A stretch of 64,000 nucleotides of DNA, from positions 1 through 64,000 of the forward strand of contig JAPOKA010000004.1 in NCBI GenBank assembly GCA_029977865.1, in the 5' to 3' direction. Below, piece after piece: positions 48,649 to 57,487 of this stretch. The notes under the pieces were generated by a model. That model was not told the DNA's origin, did no database searches, and worked only from the letters and a program-made list of their open reading frames with translations. Every line of letters begins with the position of its first letter. Position 1 is the first letter of the stretch. The translations under genes were made by a program, and so were the position numbers. This DNA is from a bacterium. Lineage in GTDB: Bacteria; Planctomycetota; Phycisphaerae; Phycisphaerales; SM1A02.

Positions 48649-49307
48649 CGCAGGGCTCCCGGTTGCAGGAAGGGATTGCGGCGACGTTCGATCCCCATGG
48701 TGGTCGAAGGTCCGTGGCCGGGATGCAGGATGGTCTCGTCGGCGAACTCGCGCTGGATCCGCTCGAGCGACTCCGCCATCGCGGCAAGATCGGAGGTGGG
48801 AAAGACGGTGCGGCCGATGCTGCCGGCGAAGATGAGGTCGCCGACGAGCGCGAGGCCGGCCTCCGCGTCGAGCAGGCAGACCGAGCCGGGACTGTGCCCG
48901 GGGGTGTGCAGCACCTTCCAGCGGCTCGTTCCCAGTTCGAGCCACTGCCCCTCGACGAGCTCGTGGTCGGGCTCGCGACAGGTGACGGGACGGCCGCCGA
49001 ACGCCGAGAGGTTCAGGACCGGCCCGCTGCAGAAGTCTCGTTCACACGCATGAAGGTGGATGGGAAGTCGACCCAGGGCCGCCTCGACCGCATCGACGCC
49101 GCCGATGTGGTCGTAGTGCGCGTGGGTCAGGAGAATCGCCCGCGGCTCGAGATTCTGGCGGCGAACCTCCGCGACCAACCGCGCCGGACCGACGCCCGGA
49201 TCGACGATCCAGCAGCCGTTCGGATCGCCGTCGGCGCCACTGACGAGGTAGGCGTTGGTCTCGGTCTCGCCGAGCGGCACGGCTTGGATGGTCGGAACTC
49301 GGCGCAT
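48645..49307 (-). CDS. MBL-fold metallo-hydrolase (glyoxalase II-like)
   Basis: A 220-residue hydrolase of the metallo-beta-lactamase superfamily. The metal motif THAHYDHIGG sits at 61-70, and HTPGHSPGSVCLLDAEAGLA, LVGDLIFAGSIGRTVFPTSD and ILHPGHGPSTTMGIERRRNP carry the further His/Asp ligands. This is the YcbL/GloB2 class, which hydrolyses thioesters such as S-lactoylglutathione or their thiol analogues; substrate cannot be fixed. The start at 49307 gives a complete fold. It is upstream of mqnD with a 4-base overlap, so they are co-translated, though no biochemical link is known. It is divergent from the HEAT lipoprotein. Confidence 0.92.
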   Translation of the reverse strand: MRRVPTIQAVPLGETETNAYLVSGADGDPNGCWIVDPGVGPARLVAEVRRQNLEPRAILLTHAHYDHIGGVDAVEAALGRLPIHLHACERDFCSGPVLNLSAFGGRPVTCREPDHELVEGQWLELGTSRWKVLHTPGHSPGSVCLLDAEAGLALVGDLIFAGSIGRTVFPTSDLAAMAESLERIQREFADETILHPGHGPSTTMGIERRRNPFLQPGALR

Positions 49308-49515
49308 CGAACGCTCCCGAGGCGGGTGCCCACTCGGGACGAGTTGCCCGAGCCGAGTCCCGCGTCGGCCTCGCGCGACGCGGATCGGTAGAGTATCCCT
49401 CGTCGCGGCTCCGGACGGCGGCGACGACGCGATCGGATCGCGAGATGGCCTGACGCAGCGGATGGCGAATCAACGACCGGCCTTGAACGAACGACGCTCC
49501 GGCGGACCCCGGGCG

Positions 49516-50373
49516 ATGGCGGCGCGACGCATGCTCGAGTGGTTGCGCGCGATCTGCTGGCCCGCGGCCGCCGCGGTGCTGCTTGCCGGATGCGACACCC
49601 TGCAGTCGGATCTCGACGGAGCCTTCGCAGACCTCAACCCCCCGACGCCTGCGGAGGCTGCGACCTGGGCGAGCGATCTCAATGATCCCGAGAACCAGCG
49701 CCGCGGGCTCTCGCTGCTCTCCAACGCGCCTTGGGGCGGCGAGGATCCCTACGTCAGGCTCTACCGCCTCTATGTCGAGGAGCCGACCGATCCGCTGGTG
49801 AAGGCGACCGCGATCCAGGCCTTGGGCCGCTGGGGCGAACCCAGCGATACCGGTCGCATCGCCGACTACCTCGGCAGTCCCTCGCCGCTGGTGCGGACCG
49901 CGGCGGCGCAGGCTCTGCAGCGACTGCACGATCCCGCGGTCGCAGACCGCCTCTGGATCCGCCTCGTCGACGAGGGCGAGGAACCCGGAGTTCGCGTCGA
50001 ACTCGCCATCGCGCTCGCCCAGTATCCCGGCGACCGCTCCTTCCAGGCGCTGTGCCTGGCGTTGGATGCCCGCGAACTGGTCGTCAACCTCGCAGCCGCC
50101 GACAGCCTGCGGGTATTGACCGGCGAGGACTTCGGCATCGACCGCCAGACCTGGCTGGCCTGGTACGAGTCGACCGGCAAGCCGTTCGCCGGCGAAGAGG
50201 TCTACTTCTATCCGACCTTCACCCGCAAGATCGGACTGCTCGAACGGCTCGCCTTTTGGAAGTCGTTCAAGTTCGAGGTGCCCGCACCCCCTCGCGGCAT
50301 GGATGAGCAAGGCCTCACCACCACGTACTCGACCGACCCCTTCGGGAACATCGGCGACGGCGAGACGCCGTGA
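49516..50373 (+). CDS. HEAT-repeat lipoprotein
   Basis: A 285-residue lipoprotein with signal sequence RMLEWLRAICWPAAAAVLLA and a lipobox Cys directly following LAG. Residues 70-200 are HEAT-like helical repeats (ATAIQALGRWGEPSDTGRIA, VRTAAAQALQRLHDPAVADR, VRVELAIALAQYPGDRSFQA), a protein-binding scaffold. The rest (FAGEEVYFYPTFTRKIGLLE) is aromatic and Lys rich and ends in a polar tail. ATG 49516 is chosen for the signal; MANQRPALNERR at 49462 is a possible upstream start. The stop overlaps the following dehydrogenase gene by GTGA. Function is unknown. Confidence 0.85.
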   Translation: MAARRMLEWLRAICWPAAAAVLLAGCDTLQSDLDGAFADLNPPTPAEAATWASDLNDPENQRRGLSLLSNAPWGGEDPYVRLYRLYVEEPTDPLVKATAIQALGRWGEPSDTGRIADYLGSPSPLVRTAAAQALQRLHDPAVADRLWIRLVDEGEEPGVRVELAIALAQYPGDRSFQALCLALDARELVVNLAAADSLRVLTGEDFGIDRQTWLAWYESTGKPFAGEEVYFYPTFTRKIGLLERLAFWKSFKFEVPAPPRGMDEQGLTTTYSTDPFGNIGDGETP

Positions 50374-51362
50374 GGTCTGCGCGAGTCGAGCGGGATCGGA
50401 TCAACGTGCACGAAACCGCGGCGCCGGCGCGAACGGCGGGCGTGGCCTTGATCCGCGTGCGGCGGGTGCTGCTCGGCAGCGAAGACCACCTCGACTTCCA
50501 CCGTCGCCGCGGCTTCTCGGGGATTCCGGGGCGCTGGTTCGCCGGCGTCGTCGAGGATGCCGGCGGCGGTCCGGTCGCCGCGGGCACCCGCGTGCTCGCC
50601 GATCCGGAGTTGCCCTGCGGCGAGTGCCCTTCGTGCCTCGCCGGCCTTGGCACGGGGTGCCCCCATCGAAGCGTGGCCGGCGTCGACGCCTTGGATGGCG
50701 CGTTGGCCGAAGTCATCGCGGTCGCCCCCTCTCGACTGGTGGCAATTCCCGAAGCGGTCGATGACGACCATGCGTGTTTCGCAGCACCGCTGGGCCGCGG
50801 AATCCTGCTTGGCCGCCGGCTCGGGCTGGCCGAATCGAGCCTGATCACGGTGATCGGCCACGGTGTCGCGGCCTTGTGCGCAAGCCTCGCGCTGCGGTTG
50901 CGGCATCCCCGGACTCGCCTGCTCTCCGACGATCCCGCCACCACCGCCGCCGCGGCGCAACTCGGCCTGCCGCACCGGCCCGTCGGAGACGCCGGAAGGC
51001 GCCACGATCAGGATGCCGTGGTCGACGCCTCGGTCTCTGCCGCTTCGCTTGAAGCCTCCGTCGGCATGATTCGCCCCCGCGGCCAGATCGCCCTCGCGGC
51101 CGAGGCGTGGGACGCGGTGCCGGCCGCGGTGCTTCGCGCCATCGCGGCGCTCGAACTCTCGGTGCTCGGCGCCCCGGCGGGGCGAAGCAGCGACGGACTG
51201 GAACTGCTTCGCCGTCGCAGCGTCGATCCCCTCGCCGCGATCGTGCGCCGCGTCGGGCTCGAGGAAGCGGTCTCGTGGATGGCCGCAGCCTCGCCCCAGG
51301 ATCTCGACGGAACGCTCGCGACCTTCGCCACCGAGGCGAAGATTCGGGTCGGCGGCTCGTAG
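50370..51362 (+). CDS. Zinc-type medium-chain dehydrogenase relative lacking catalytic zinc ligands
   Basis: A 330-residue MDR-superfamily protein translated from GTG 50370, which overlaps the preceding stop. The structural zinc loop is kept (CGECPSCLAGLGTGCPH). The catalytic site is not: where active members have GICGSDLH the sequence is VLLGSEDHLDFH, and where they have GHEFxGVV it is GRWFAGVVEDAG, so the catalytic Cys and the His-Glu pair are gone. The nucleotide loop, normally GxGxxG, appears as VIGHGVAALCASLAL, with one Gly changed. It may act on small substrates with altered chemistry or be non-catalytic. It is co-translated with the HEAT lipoprotein and lies 9 bases before the MATE gene. 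Confidence 0.85.
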   Translation: MRSARVERDRINVHETAAPARTAGVALIRVRRVLLGSEDHLDFHRRRGFSGIPGRWFAGVVEDAGGGPVAAGTRVLADPELPCGECPSCLAGLGTGCPHRSVAGVDALDGALAEVIAVAPSRLVAIPEAVDDDHACFAAPLGRGILLGRRLGLAESSLITVIGHGVAALCASLALRLRHPRTRLLSDDPATTAAAAQLGLPHRPVGDAGRRHDQDAVVDASVSAASLEASVGMIRPRGQIALAAEAWDAVPAAVLRAIAALELSVLGAPAGRSSDGLELLRRRSVDPLAAIVRRVGLEEAVSWMAAASPQDLDGTLATFATEAKIRVGGS

Positions 51363-51371
51363 AATCCCGAC

Positions 51372-52964
51372 TTGGCCTCGGACGACGAAACCTCTCCGCC
51401 GCGCGAGCCCTACGGCTCGTCGCACGACGCGAACCCGTCGCCGATTCGCACCGACTTCGCAGCCAACGCCGATGCGCCGCTCGATCCGCTGCTCGTCCTC
51501 GAGGAGCAGGAGGCCAATCCCGACGCGAAGGGCCAGATCCGCGCCGGCCGGCTCGCGGGCAAGACCCTGCCCGCCGCGATCGTGGTGCTGGCGGCGCCGG
51601 TCCTGCTGCAGCAGACCCTGACCGCGCTGGTCGGACTGATCGACAAGGTGATCTCGGGGAGCCTCCCCAACTCGATGGTGGCGCCGGCGATGGATGCGAT
51701 CGGCATCGGCTCCTTCGTCGGGTGGTTCATCGCGATCGCGATGAGCGGGCTCGGCATCGGCGGACAGGCGATCATCGCCCGCGCCATGGGACGCGGTGAT
51801 CTGCCCGAGGCGGAACGCGCCGCCGGACAGGCGTTGGCGCTGGGATTTCTCTGGGGCTTCGTGGTGGGAATCGCGATGGCCGTCGCCGCCGCACCGCTCG
51901 CCCGCGCCTGCGGCCTCTCCGCCGACGCCACCACCTACTGCGTGCAGTATGCGCAGATCCTCGCCCTCTCCATGCCGCTCTGCGGCGTGATGATGGTGGG
52001 CTCGATGGCCCTGCACGGCGCCGGCGACACCGTCAAGCCGGCGGTCATCGCGGTGCTCATCAACCTGGTCAACGTGATCTGCTCGATCGCGCTCTCGGGA
52101 GTCGAGCTTCGCACCTTCGGAACACGCCTTCCCGCGTGGCTTCCCATCGACCCTTCGCAGTACGGCGTGATCGGCATCGCCGGCGGCACCGCCATCGCCT
52201 ATGCGGTGGGCGGGGTCGCGACCGCCGCGGTCCTGCTCCGCGGAGTCAAGGATCTCAAGGTGAGCCGCCTTGCGCTCAAGCCCGAGCGATCGATGTCGTG
52301 GCGGGTGATCCGCATCGGCATCCCCAACTTCCTCGAGGGCGTGGCGATGTGGGGCGTGAACCTCTTCGTCCTCGGCTTCATCGGCGTCATCGCCCTCACC
52401 GAGGGGATCGACGGGATTCCCCGCGAGGGACTCGTCGGCGCCCACACCATCGCGGTGCAGTGGGAGGCCTTCAGCTTCCTGCCCGGCTTCGCGATGGGCA
52501 CCGCAGCCGGCGCGCTCGCCGGGCAGTACCTCGGTGCGGGCAACCCCCAGATGGCTCGACGCGCGATCGTGGTGTGCACGCTCGTCGCCTGCGGGTTCAT
52601 GAGCCTCGTCGGCGGCGGGTTCATGTTCTTCGGCCGCCCCCTCACCGCGGTGATCAGCGACCAGCCGGTGCATCTGGAAGAGGTGCCGAAGCTCCTCTTC
52701 ATCTGCGGTCTGGTGCAGATCTTCTTCGCCCTGGTGATGGTGGTGCGCCAGGCGCTGCGGGGGGTCGGCGACACCCGCGCGGTGCTCGCGATCACGGTGC
52801 TCTCGAGCTACGGGCTGCGGCTGCCGCTGGCCTGGTATCTCGGAGTGCACCTCGGCTACGGGCTCGCTGGCATCTGGATGGGTCTCTGCGGGGAACTGGT
52901 GGTCCGCGGCTCGCTCTTCCTCGGACGCTTCCTGCACGGAGGCTGGGCGAAGATCCGGGTCTGA
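51372..52964 (+). CDS. MATE-family multidrug exporter
   Basis: A 530-residue antiporter with 12 membrane helices after a long soluble N-terminus of about 58 residues. The start is TTG 51372. Landmarks: LAAPVLLQQTLTALVGLIDK with VISGSL, MSGLGIGGQAIIARAMGRGD, MPLCGVMMVGSMALHGAGDT, IGIPNFLEGVAMWGVNLFVL, GAHTIAVQWEAFSFLPGFAM, and AGQYLGAGNPQMARRAIVVC. These match the NorM/DinF-like MATE proteins that export cationic drugs or metabolites with Na+ or H+. TAGAAT, identical to a -10 box, lies just nine bases before the start. The unusual TTG start may lower expression. It converges on rsmG, about 100 bases away. Confidence 0.92.
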   Translation: MASDDETSPPREPYGSSHDANPSPIRTDFAANADAPLDPLLVLEEQEANPDAKGQIRAGRLAGKTLPAAIVVLAAPVLLQQTLTALVGLIDKVISGSLPNSMVAPAMDAIGIGSFVGWFIAIAMSGLGIGGQAIIARAMGRGDLPEAERAAGQALALGFLWGFVVGIAMAVAAAPLARACGLSADATTYCVQYAQILALSMPLCGVMMVGSMALHGAGDTVKPAVIAVLINLVNVICSIALSGVELRTFGTRLPAWLPIDPSQYGVIGIAGGTAIAYAVGGVATAAVLLRGVKDLKVSRLALKPERSMSWRVIRIGIPNFLEGVAMWGVNLFVLGFIGVIALTEGIDGIPREGLVGAHTIAVQWEAFSFLPGFAMGTAAGALAGQYLGAGNPQMARRAIVVCTLVACGFMSLVGGGFMFFGRPLTAVISDQPVHLEEVPKLLFICGLVQIFFALVMVVRQALRGVGDTRAVLAITVLSSYGLRLPLAWYLGVHLGYGLAGIWMGLCGELVVRGSLFLGRFLHGGWAKIRV

Positions 52965-53065
52965 GCAAATTGGCCCGGCCCGACGAGCGGCGGGGCTCGA
53001 TCCAGGTCGTCTTCGGGTGAAGCTCGGATCGCGCGTTGCGGAAGACTCCGCCCGCCGCGAGCGAA

Positions 53066-53833
53066 CTACAACGGCTGATGCGCCGGAGTTCCGAGCGATC
53101 GCGGATAGGCCTTGGGGGTCTCGCGGTTCTTCTCCACCACGACGATGGTGCCGGTCGGGGTGCGCAGAGAATCGACCACGCCCGCGTGCAGCATGTGCAG
53201 GGCTCGCTTGGCCTCCGTGATCTCGTCGGCGGCCCGCGCTCCCTTGACCGCGAGCATGGTGCCGCCCACCCGCAGCAGCGGAATCGCCAGTTCGACCAGC
53301 ACCCGCAGCGGCCCCACCGCCCGCGCGACCACGACATCGCGCGATGCGCGAATCCACGGATCGTGGCCGAGCGTCTCCGCCCGATCGGCGAGGACCTCGA
53401 CATTCGCAAGCCCGAGCGCCGATGCGGTCGCGTCGAGGAAGCGGGCCTTCTTGCCGGTCGCTTCGACGAGGGTGAACTCGACCTGCGGCATCACGCAGGC
53501 AAGCACCAGCCCCGGCACGCCCCCGCCGCTTCCCAGGTCGAGCACCCGCAGCCGCCCGCTCGACGCCTCGGCGGAGGCGACCGGCCCGACCAACGACAGC
53601 GCATCGAGCACATGCCGCGTCCACGCCTCGTCCGGGTCGCGGATCGCGGTGAGGTTCATGGTCGCGTTCGCCGCAAAGAGGAGCTTGAGGTAGGCGTGCA
53701 GCCGCTCGAGGTCGCCGGGCTCGAGTTCGACCCCGAGGGCAGCGGCCTCGGCGAGAAACTCCGCCGGAGGCGGCGTCGCCTCGACGATCGCGCGTGGTGC
53801 CCGCGGTGGATGTGCCTCGCCGCGTTCGGTCAT
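53066..53833 (-). CDS. rsmG: 16S rRNA m7G527 methyltransferase RsmG
   Basis: Class I methyltransferase, 255 residues, that makes m7G527 in 16S rRNA. The SAM loop VLDLGSGGGVPGLVLACVMP is the RsmG form, with EFTLVEATGKKARFLDATAS, then SRDVVVARAVGPLRVLVELA and TMLAVKG; the N-terminal domain contains ANATMNLTAIRDPDEAWTRH, the family signature. The ATG at 53831-53833 overlaps the RodA stop by four bases. In many bacteria this gene is near parA or oriC; here it follows the rodA genes, so the context does not mark an origin. The protein has an extra 20 residues at both ends. Confidence 0.95.
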   Translation of the reverse strand: MTERGEAHPPRAPRAIVEATPPPAEFLAEAAALGVELEPGDLERLHAYLKLLFAANATMNLTAIRDPDEAWTRHVLDALSLVGPVASAEASSGRLRVLDLGSGGGVPGLVLACVMPQVEFTLVEATGKKARFLDATASALGLANVEVLADRAETLGHDPWIRASRDVVVARAVGPLRVLVELAIPLLRVGGTMLAVKGARAADEITEAKRALHMLHAGVVDSLRTPTGTIVVVEKNRETPKAYPRSLGTPAHQPL

Positions 53834-55041
53834 CGATCCTCCTCCGACTCTGAAAACTCGAAGACTCGACGCGGCGCCAACGAGGCGGGCGGTCGCAATG
53901 CGATGTTGAGAACCAATCCCACCATCAGCCAGGTGACCACCAGACTCGAACCGCCGAAGGAGACGAAGGGCAGCGTCATGCCGGTGACCGGCGCGAGGCC
54001 CACCGTCATCGCCACGTTCACGATCGCCTGCCCGGCGATCATGGTGCCGAGCCCGATCGCGAGCATGCGGCCGTAGGGGTCTCGGGTCGCCCACGCCACC
54101 GCGAGACAACCACCCACGCAGAGCGAGAGCGCCGCGAGCACCGCGGCGGCGCCGAGAAAGCCCCAACGGCAGGCGATGACCGCGAAGACCATGTCGTTGT
54201 GGGCTTCCGGGAGATGGTTGAATCGGATCAGCAGCGCCGCATCCTCGCCGCGACCCTCGAGTCCGCCCGCGCCGACGAGATCCATCGCCCGCGCCGACTG
54301 GTATCCGATGTCCTGTTCGTAGCGGCGATCTCCCTCGAACTGCGCCACCAAGGCATCGACGCGAGCCTTCTGGTGCGGCTTGAGGAAGGGATACGAGGCC
54401 GGGACCGCCGCAGCCGCGATGAGGGTCAGCGCGAGCAGGTGTCGCTTGCGGGCGCCGGCGGTCCAAAGCATCGCAAGCAGCGTGGGCACGAAGAGCAGCG
54501 AGGTGCCCAGATCCGGTTCGCGCAGGATGAGCACCACCGGCACCGCAGTGAGAATCAGCGGCTTCAGGAAGCCCCAGAAAGTGCGATGGCCGCCGTCGAT
54601 CCGAAGCCACGCCGCGGCGGCCAGCACGTAGACGACCTTCGTCACCTCGGAGGGCTGCAGGTCGGTGATGCCGAGGTTGATCCAGCGGCGGGCGCCGTTG
54701 CGCGGACGGACGAGCCACTCCGGTACCGCAGGCACGAGCACGAAGACGAGCAGGAAGAGACATGCCGCGGCGAGCAGCGGCGTGAAGCGCCGCAACCGTC
54801 GGTAGTCCGGTACTGCCGCAACCAGCGCCGCCAGCACGCCCACCACCGCGTAGGCCGCCTGTCGCGGGACGAGTTCGGGCTTGGTGATGCCGATCGCCGC
54901 AATGCCGAAGGCAGTCAGGAGGCCACCGGCGAGGCAGGCGATCCAGCCGGCGTTGAGCCAGCGCACCCGCGTTCGCCGACCCGCGTCGCCGCGCTCGTCG
55001 ATCGCAGCCGCCGACCATGCGATCTCCGCGACGCGGCTCAC
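53830..55041 (-). CDS. rodA: RodA, peptidoglycan glycosyltransferase of the elongasome
   Basis: SEDS-family polymerase that makes glycan strands with PBP2. At 403 residues it has about ten membrane helices. Signature blocks: RRWINLGITDLQPSEVTKVV (the GxxxFQPSE-like SEDS motif), LREPDLGTSLLFVPTLLAML (with the DLGT catalytic Asp region), QSARAMDLVGAGGLEGRG, HNDMVFAVIACRWGFLGAAA and GMTLPFVSFGGSSLV. The GTG at 55041 overlaps the PBP2 stop by four bases and precedes VSRVAEIAWSAAA; the longer same-frame extension is in the PBP2 gene and is false. The pairing with PBP2 indicates lateral wall synthesis in this organism. Confidence 0.94.
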   Translation of the reverse strand: MSRVAEIAWSAAAIDERGDAGRRTRVRWLNAGWIACLAGGLLTAFGIAAIGITKPELVPRQAAYAVVGVLAALVAAVPDYRRLRRFTPLLAAACLFLLVFVLVPAVPEWLVRPRNGARRWINLGITDLQPSEVTKVVYVLAAAAWLRIDGGHRTFWGFLKPLILTAVPVVLILREPDLGTSLLFVPTLLAMLWTAGARKRHLLALTLIAAAAVPASYPFLKPHQKARVDALVAQFEGDRRYEQDIGYQSARAMDLVGAGGLEGRGEDAALLIRFNHLPEAHNDMVFAVIACRWGFLGAAAVLAALSLCVGGCLAVAWATRDPYGRMLAIGLGTMIAGQAIVNVAMTVGLAPVTGMTLPFVSFGGSSLVVTWLMVGLVLNIALRPPASLAPRRVFEFSESEEDR

Positions 55042-57416
55042 CGCGCGGCCTCCGCTTCGGCGGTTGCATCGGGGAGATAGCCCTCTTCGACCAGGGCCCG
55101 GATCACCGCCGCCGCCATGGGCCCGGCGGCGCGGCCGCCGCTGCCGGCGTTCTCGAGGACCACCGCGATCGCGTAGCGGGGAGCGGGTGCGCCTGACTCT
55201 GCACACAAGCCCACGAACCAGGCGTGCTCGAGATCGGTGAGCGAGTCCTCGACGACGCCGTCGGCATCGCGATCGATGCGAACGGGCGGCGCCTGCGCGG
55301 TGCCGGTCTTGCCCCAGACCGTCACCCCCGGGACCTTCACCAGCGCTTCTCGAGCGCCATCGGCGAGGGTGAGGTGATGTCCGGTGCCCACCGGATCGGA
55401 GACGGCGCGGCGAAGACCGGTCAACGCGCGAGACACCGAGTCGCGGGTGAGCGGCAGCCGATCGTCGGGGGCTCGCCGCGAGTCCTGCCGCAGCAGGGTC
55501 GGCTCGAGCACGACGCCGCCACGGGCAAGGGTGGCGTAGGCGTTCGCAGCCTGCAACGGCGTCCACGCGATCGGCCCCTGCCCGATCCCGAGCAGCACCG
55601 GAGTCACCCGATCGCCGCCGCGGCGAATCGCCTCGAGTTCCCCGCCCTCGGGAAGGAACCCGCGGTGTTCACCGCGCGGACGCGCTGCTCCGGACTCCTC
55701 GGTCTTCCAACCGAGTCCGATTCCAAAGCGGCGATCGAGGCCGAACCGCCGCAGCCACGCGACGATCTGCTCTGGTCCGAGCCGCCGCGCGAGTTCGTAG
55801 AAGTAGATGTTGCAACTGCGGGCAATCGCCTCCTCGACGCCGAGCGGCCCGCCGACCGCGGCGGTGTGGGTGGTGAGGCCGTAGCGCTCGCGGTAGATCC
55901 AGCATCGCGCGACCTCGGGCAGGTTCTCGAAGAAGTGGCCGGTGCACTCGATGGTGCCGTCTGCAGGATGCACCCCTGCCGCCACCGCACTGGCATAGAC
56001 GATCGGCTTCAGGATCGAACCCGGTGGGTAGACCCCTTCGAAGGCCCGCATCACCATCGGACTCGCCACCCGCTGCCGCCAGCTCGGCCACCCCTCGACG
56101 CCAGTCGGACTCGGCGACGAGACCGCCGCGAGGATCTCGCCGTTGGAGACGTCGAGCACCACGATCGCCCCGTCGAGCGAACCCCAGTCGGCGGGCAGCT
56201 TCTGCGGATTGGGCTCGCCGCCGCTCCAACCGGCGTGCCATTGCTGAGGCACCGCGAGTCCGATCTCGGGCGCGAAGAGCGCCGCCAGCCGCGACTCGAG
56301 CGCCGCATCGATGCTCAGCACCACGTCCTCGCCGCGGGTCGGCTCGATCCGCTCGAGCTCGCCGCTGCCGAGATTGCGCCGCACCAGGCCGCGGCGGCCG
56401 CGCAGGCGATCCTCGAAGGCCGCCTCCACGCCGCGACGCCCGATTCGTTCCTCATCCACCGCATAGCCGCCAAGGTCGATCGAGCCGTCGCCGGCGCGAA
56501 GCGGTCGGCGCTCGAGGTCTTCGCGCCAGACCTCGGTGCCGACGGCGCCGATGACGAGGCCCACCGGATCCTCCACCGCGACTTCGATCGGCGACTCGTC
56601 GCGAATCGGCGAGGGCAGTCCGCTGCGATCGACCCGCACCCGTGCGGAGGACCACGGCAGATCCCGACTCACCGAGTGCCGCACCATGATCGAGCCGGGA
56701 TGAACCGCCCCCAGGCGCTCGAGCTCGATCGCTGCTTCCGCCGTGAGGCCCTCGAGCACCAGATGCGGCGAACGCTCTTCGCGAATCGGTCCTTGCGGCG
56801 GCGGCGCGCGATCCAGATCGCCCGAGGCCAGGCGCTCCGCTTCGATGGCCGCGCGACGATCGGAGACCGCGAGGGCCTGGCGTCGCACCGACCCGCGGAT
56901 CTCGTCGAGACGGACTTCCAGCACGAGGCGGTCGACCCCCGCCGCTTCCGCCACCTGCGCCCAGATCCCTTCCACCTCCGCGTCGCAGGCCGGCAAGGCC
57001 TCGAGAATCGCAGCCTGCCGCGCCTCGGCATCGAGGGCAGACCACGCACTGCGCCCGCCGCGCTCGGTCACCGCCCGTCGGGCCGCGTCGCCGGCGCGGC
57101 GCACCGCCCAGATTCCGCTGATGAACTCGAACTGGGCCTCGAGGTCGCGGCTTGAACGATCCGCCGCCAGCACCCGGCCCTTGCGATCGAGGATCGAACC
57201 GCGAATCGTCGGCAGAAACTCGGCGCGATCGAGCCGTCGCTCCGCTTCGGCGAGCCGCTCTGCGCCCTCGACCACCGAGAGCCGCACCGTCTGCGAGGTC
57301 AGCACCACCAGCACCGCGAGGAACGCCACCGCAAGCAGCAGCAGCCGGCGATGAAACATCCCCAGCCCCGCGGAGGGCGGCAGCAGCGGTTGTTCGAGCG
57401 GATTCCGTCGGGCCAT
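55038..57416 (-). CDS. mrdA: Penicillin-binding protein 2, peptidoglycan transpeptidase
   Basis: Class B PBP that cross-links wall material with RodA, 792 residues. N-terminal cytoplasmic tail and anchor helix (FHRRLLLLAVAFLAVLVVLT, about 20-43), then RGSILDRKGRVLA, the entry of the pedestal dimer domain. The transpeptidase has SxxK S467-x-x-K470 in YPPGSILKPIV, SxN at S534-C-N536, and GKTGTAQ near residue 715. A 240-residue spacer (about 90-330) is long for PBP2. The gene is first of PBP2-rodA-rsmG; no mreBCD lies nearby. The start is ATG 57416. With RodA it shows that the host makes a peptidoglycan wall. Confidence 0.95.
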   Translation of the reverse strand: MARRNPLEQPLLPPSAGLGMFHRRLLLLAVAFLAVLVVLTSQTVRLSVVEGAERLAEAERRLDRAEFLPTIRGSILDRKGRVLAADRSSRDLEAQFEFISGIWAVRRAGDAARRAVTERGGRSAWSALDAEARQAAILEALPACDAEVEGIWAQVAEAAGVDRLVLEVRLDEIRGSVRRQALAVSDRRAAIEAERLASGDLDRAPPPQGPIREERSPHLVLEGLTAEAAIELERLGAVHPGSIMVRHSVSRDLPWSSARVRVDRSGLPSPIRDESPIEVAVEDPVGLVIGAVGTEVWREDLERRPLRAGDGSIDLGGYAVDEERIGRRGVEAAFEDRLRGRRGLVRRNLGSGELERIEPTRGEDVVLSIDAALESRLAALFAPEIGLAVPQQWHAGWSGGEPNPQKLPADWGSLDGAIVVLDVSNGEILAAVSSPSPTGVEGWPSWRQRVASPMVMRAFEGVYPPGSILKPIVYASAVAAGVHPADGTIECTGHFFENLPEVARCWIYRERYGLTTHTAAVGGPLGVEEAIARSCNIYFYELARRLGPEQIVAWLRRFGLDRRFGIGLGWKTEESGAARPRGEHRGFLPEGGELEAIRRGGDRVTPVLLGIGQGPIAWTPLQAANAYATLARGGVVLEPTLLRQDSRRAPDDRLPLTRDSVSRALTGLRRAVSDPVGTGHHLTLADGAREALVKVPGVTVWGKTGTAQAPPVRIDRDADGVVEDSLTDLEHAWFVGLCAESGAPAPRYAIAVVLENAGSGGRAAGPMAAAVIRALVEEGYLPDATAEAEAAR

Positions 57417-57487
57417 GCGGAGCGCGATTCCCTTCGCCGGCTCACTCTACGCGAGGTCGGCGAGGCCCGAACTCCAAGCCTGCGGGT

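Noticed and set aside
53066-53833. Replication origin near rsmG
   Set aside because: No parA/parB, dnaA or DnaA-box cluster in the neighbourhood.
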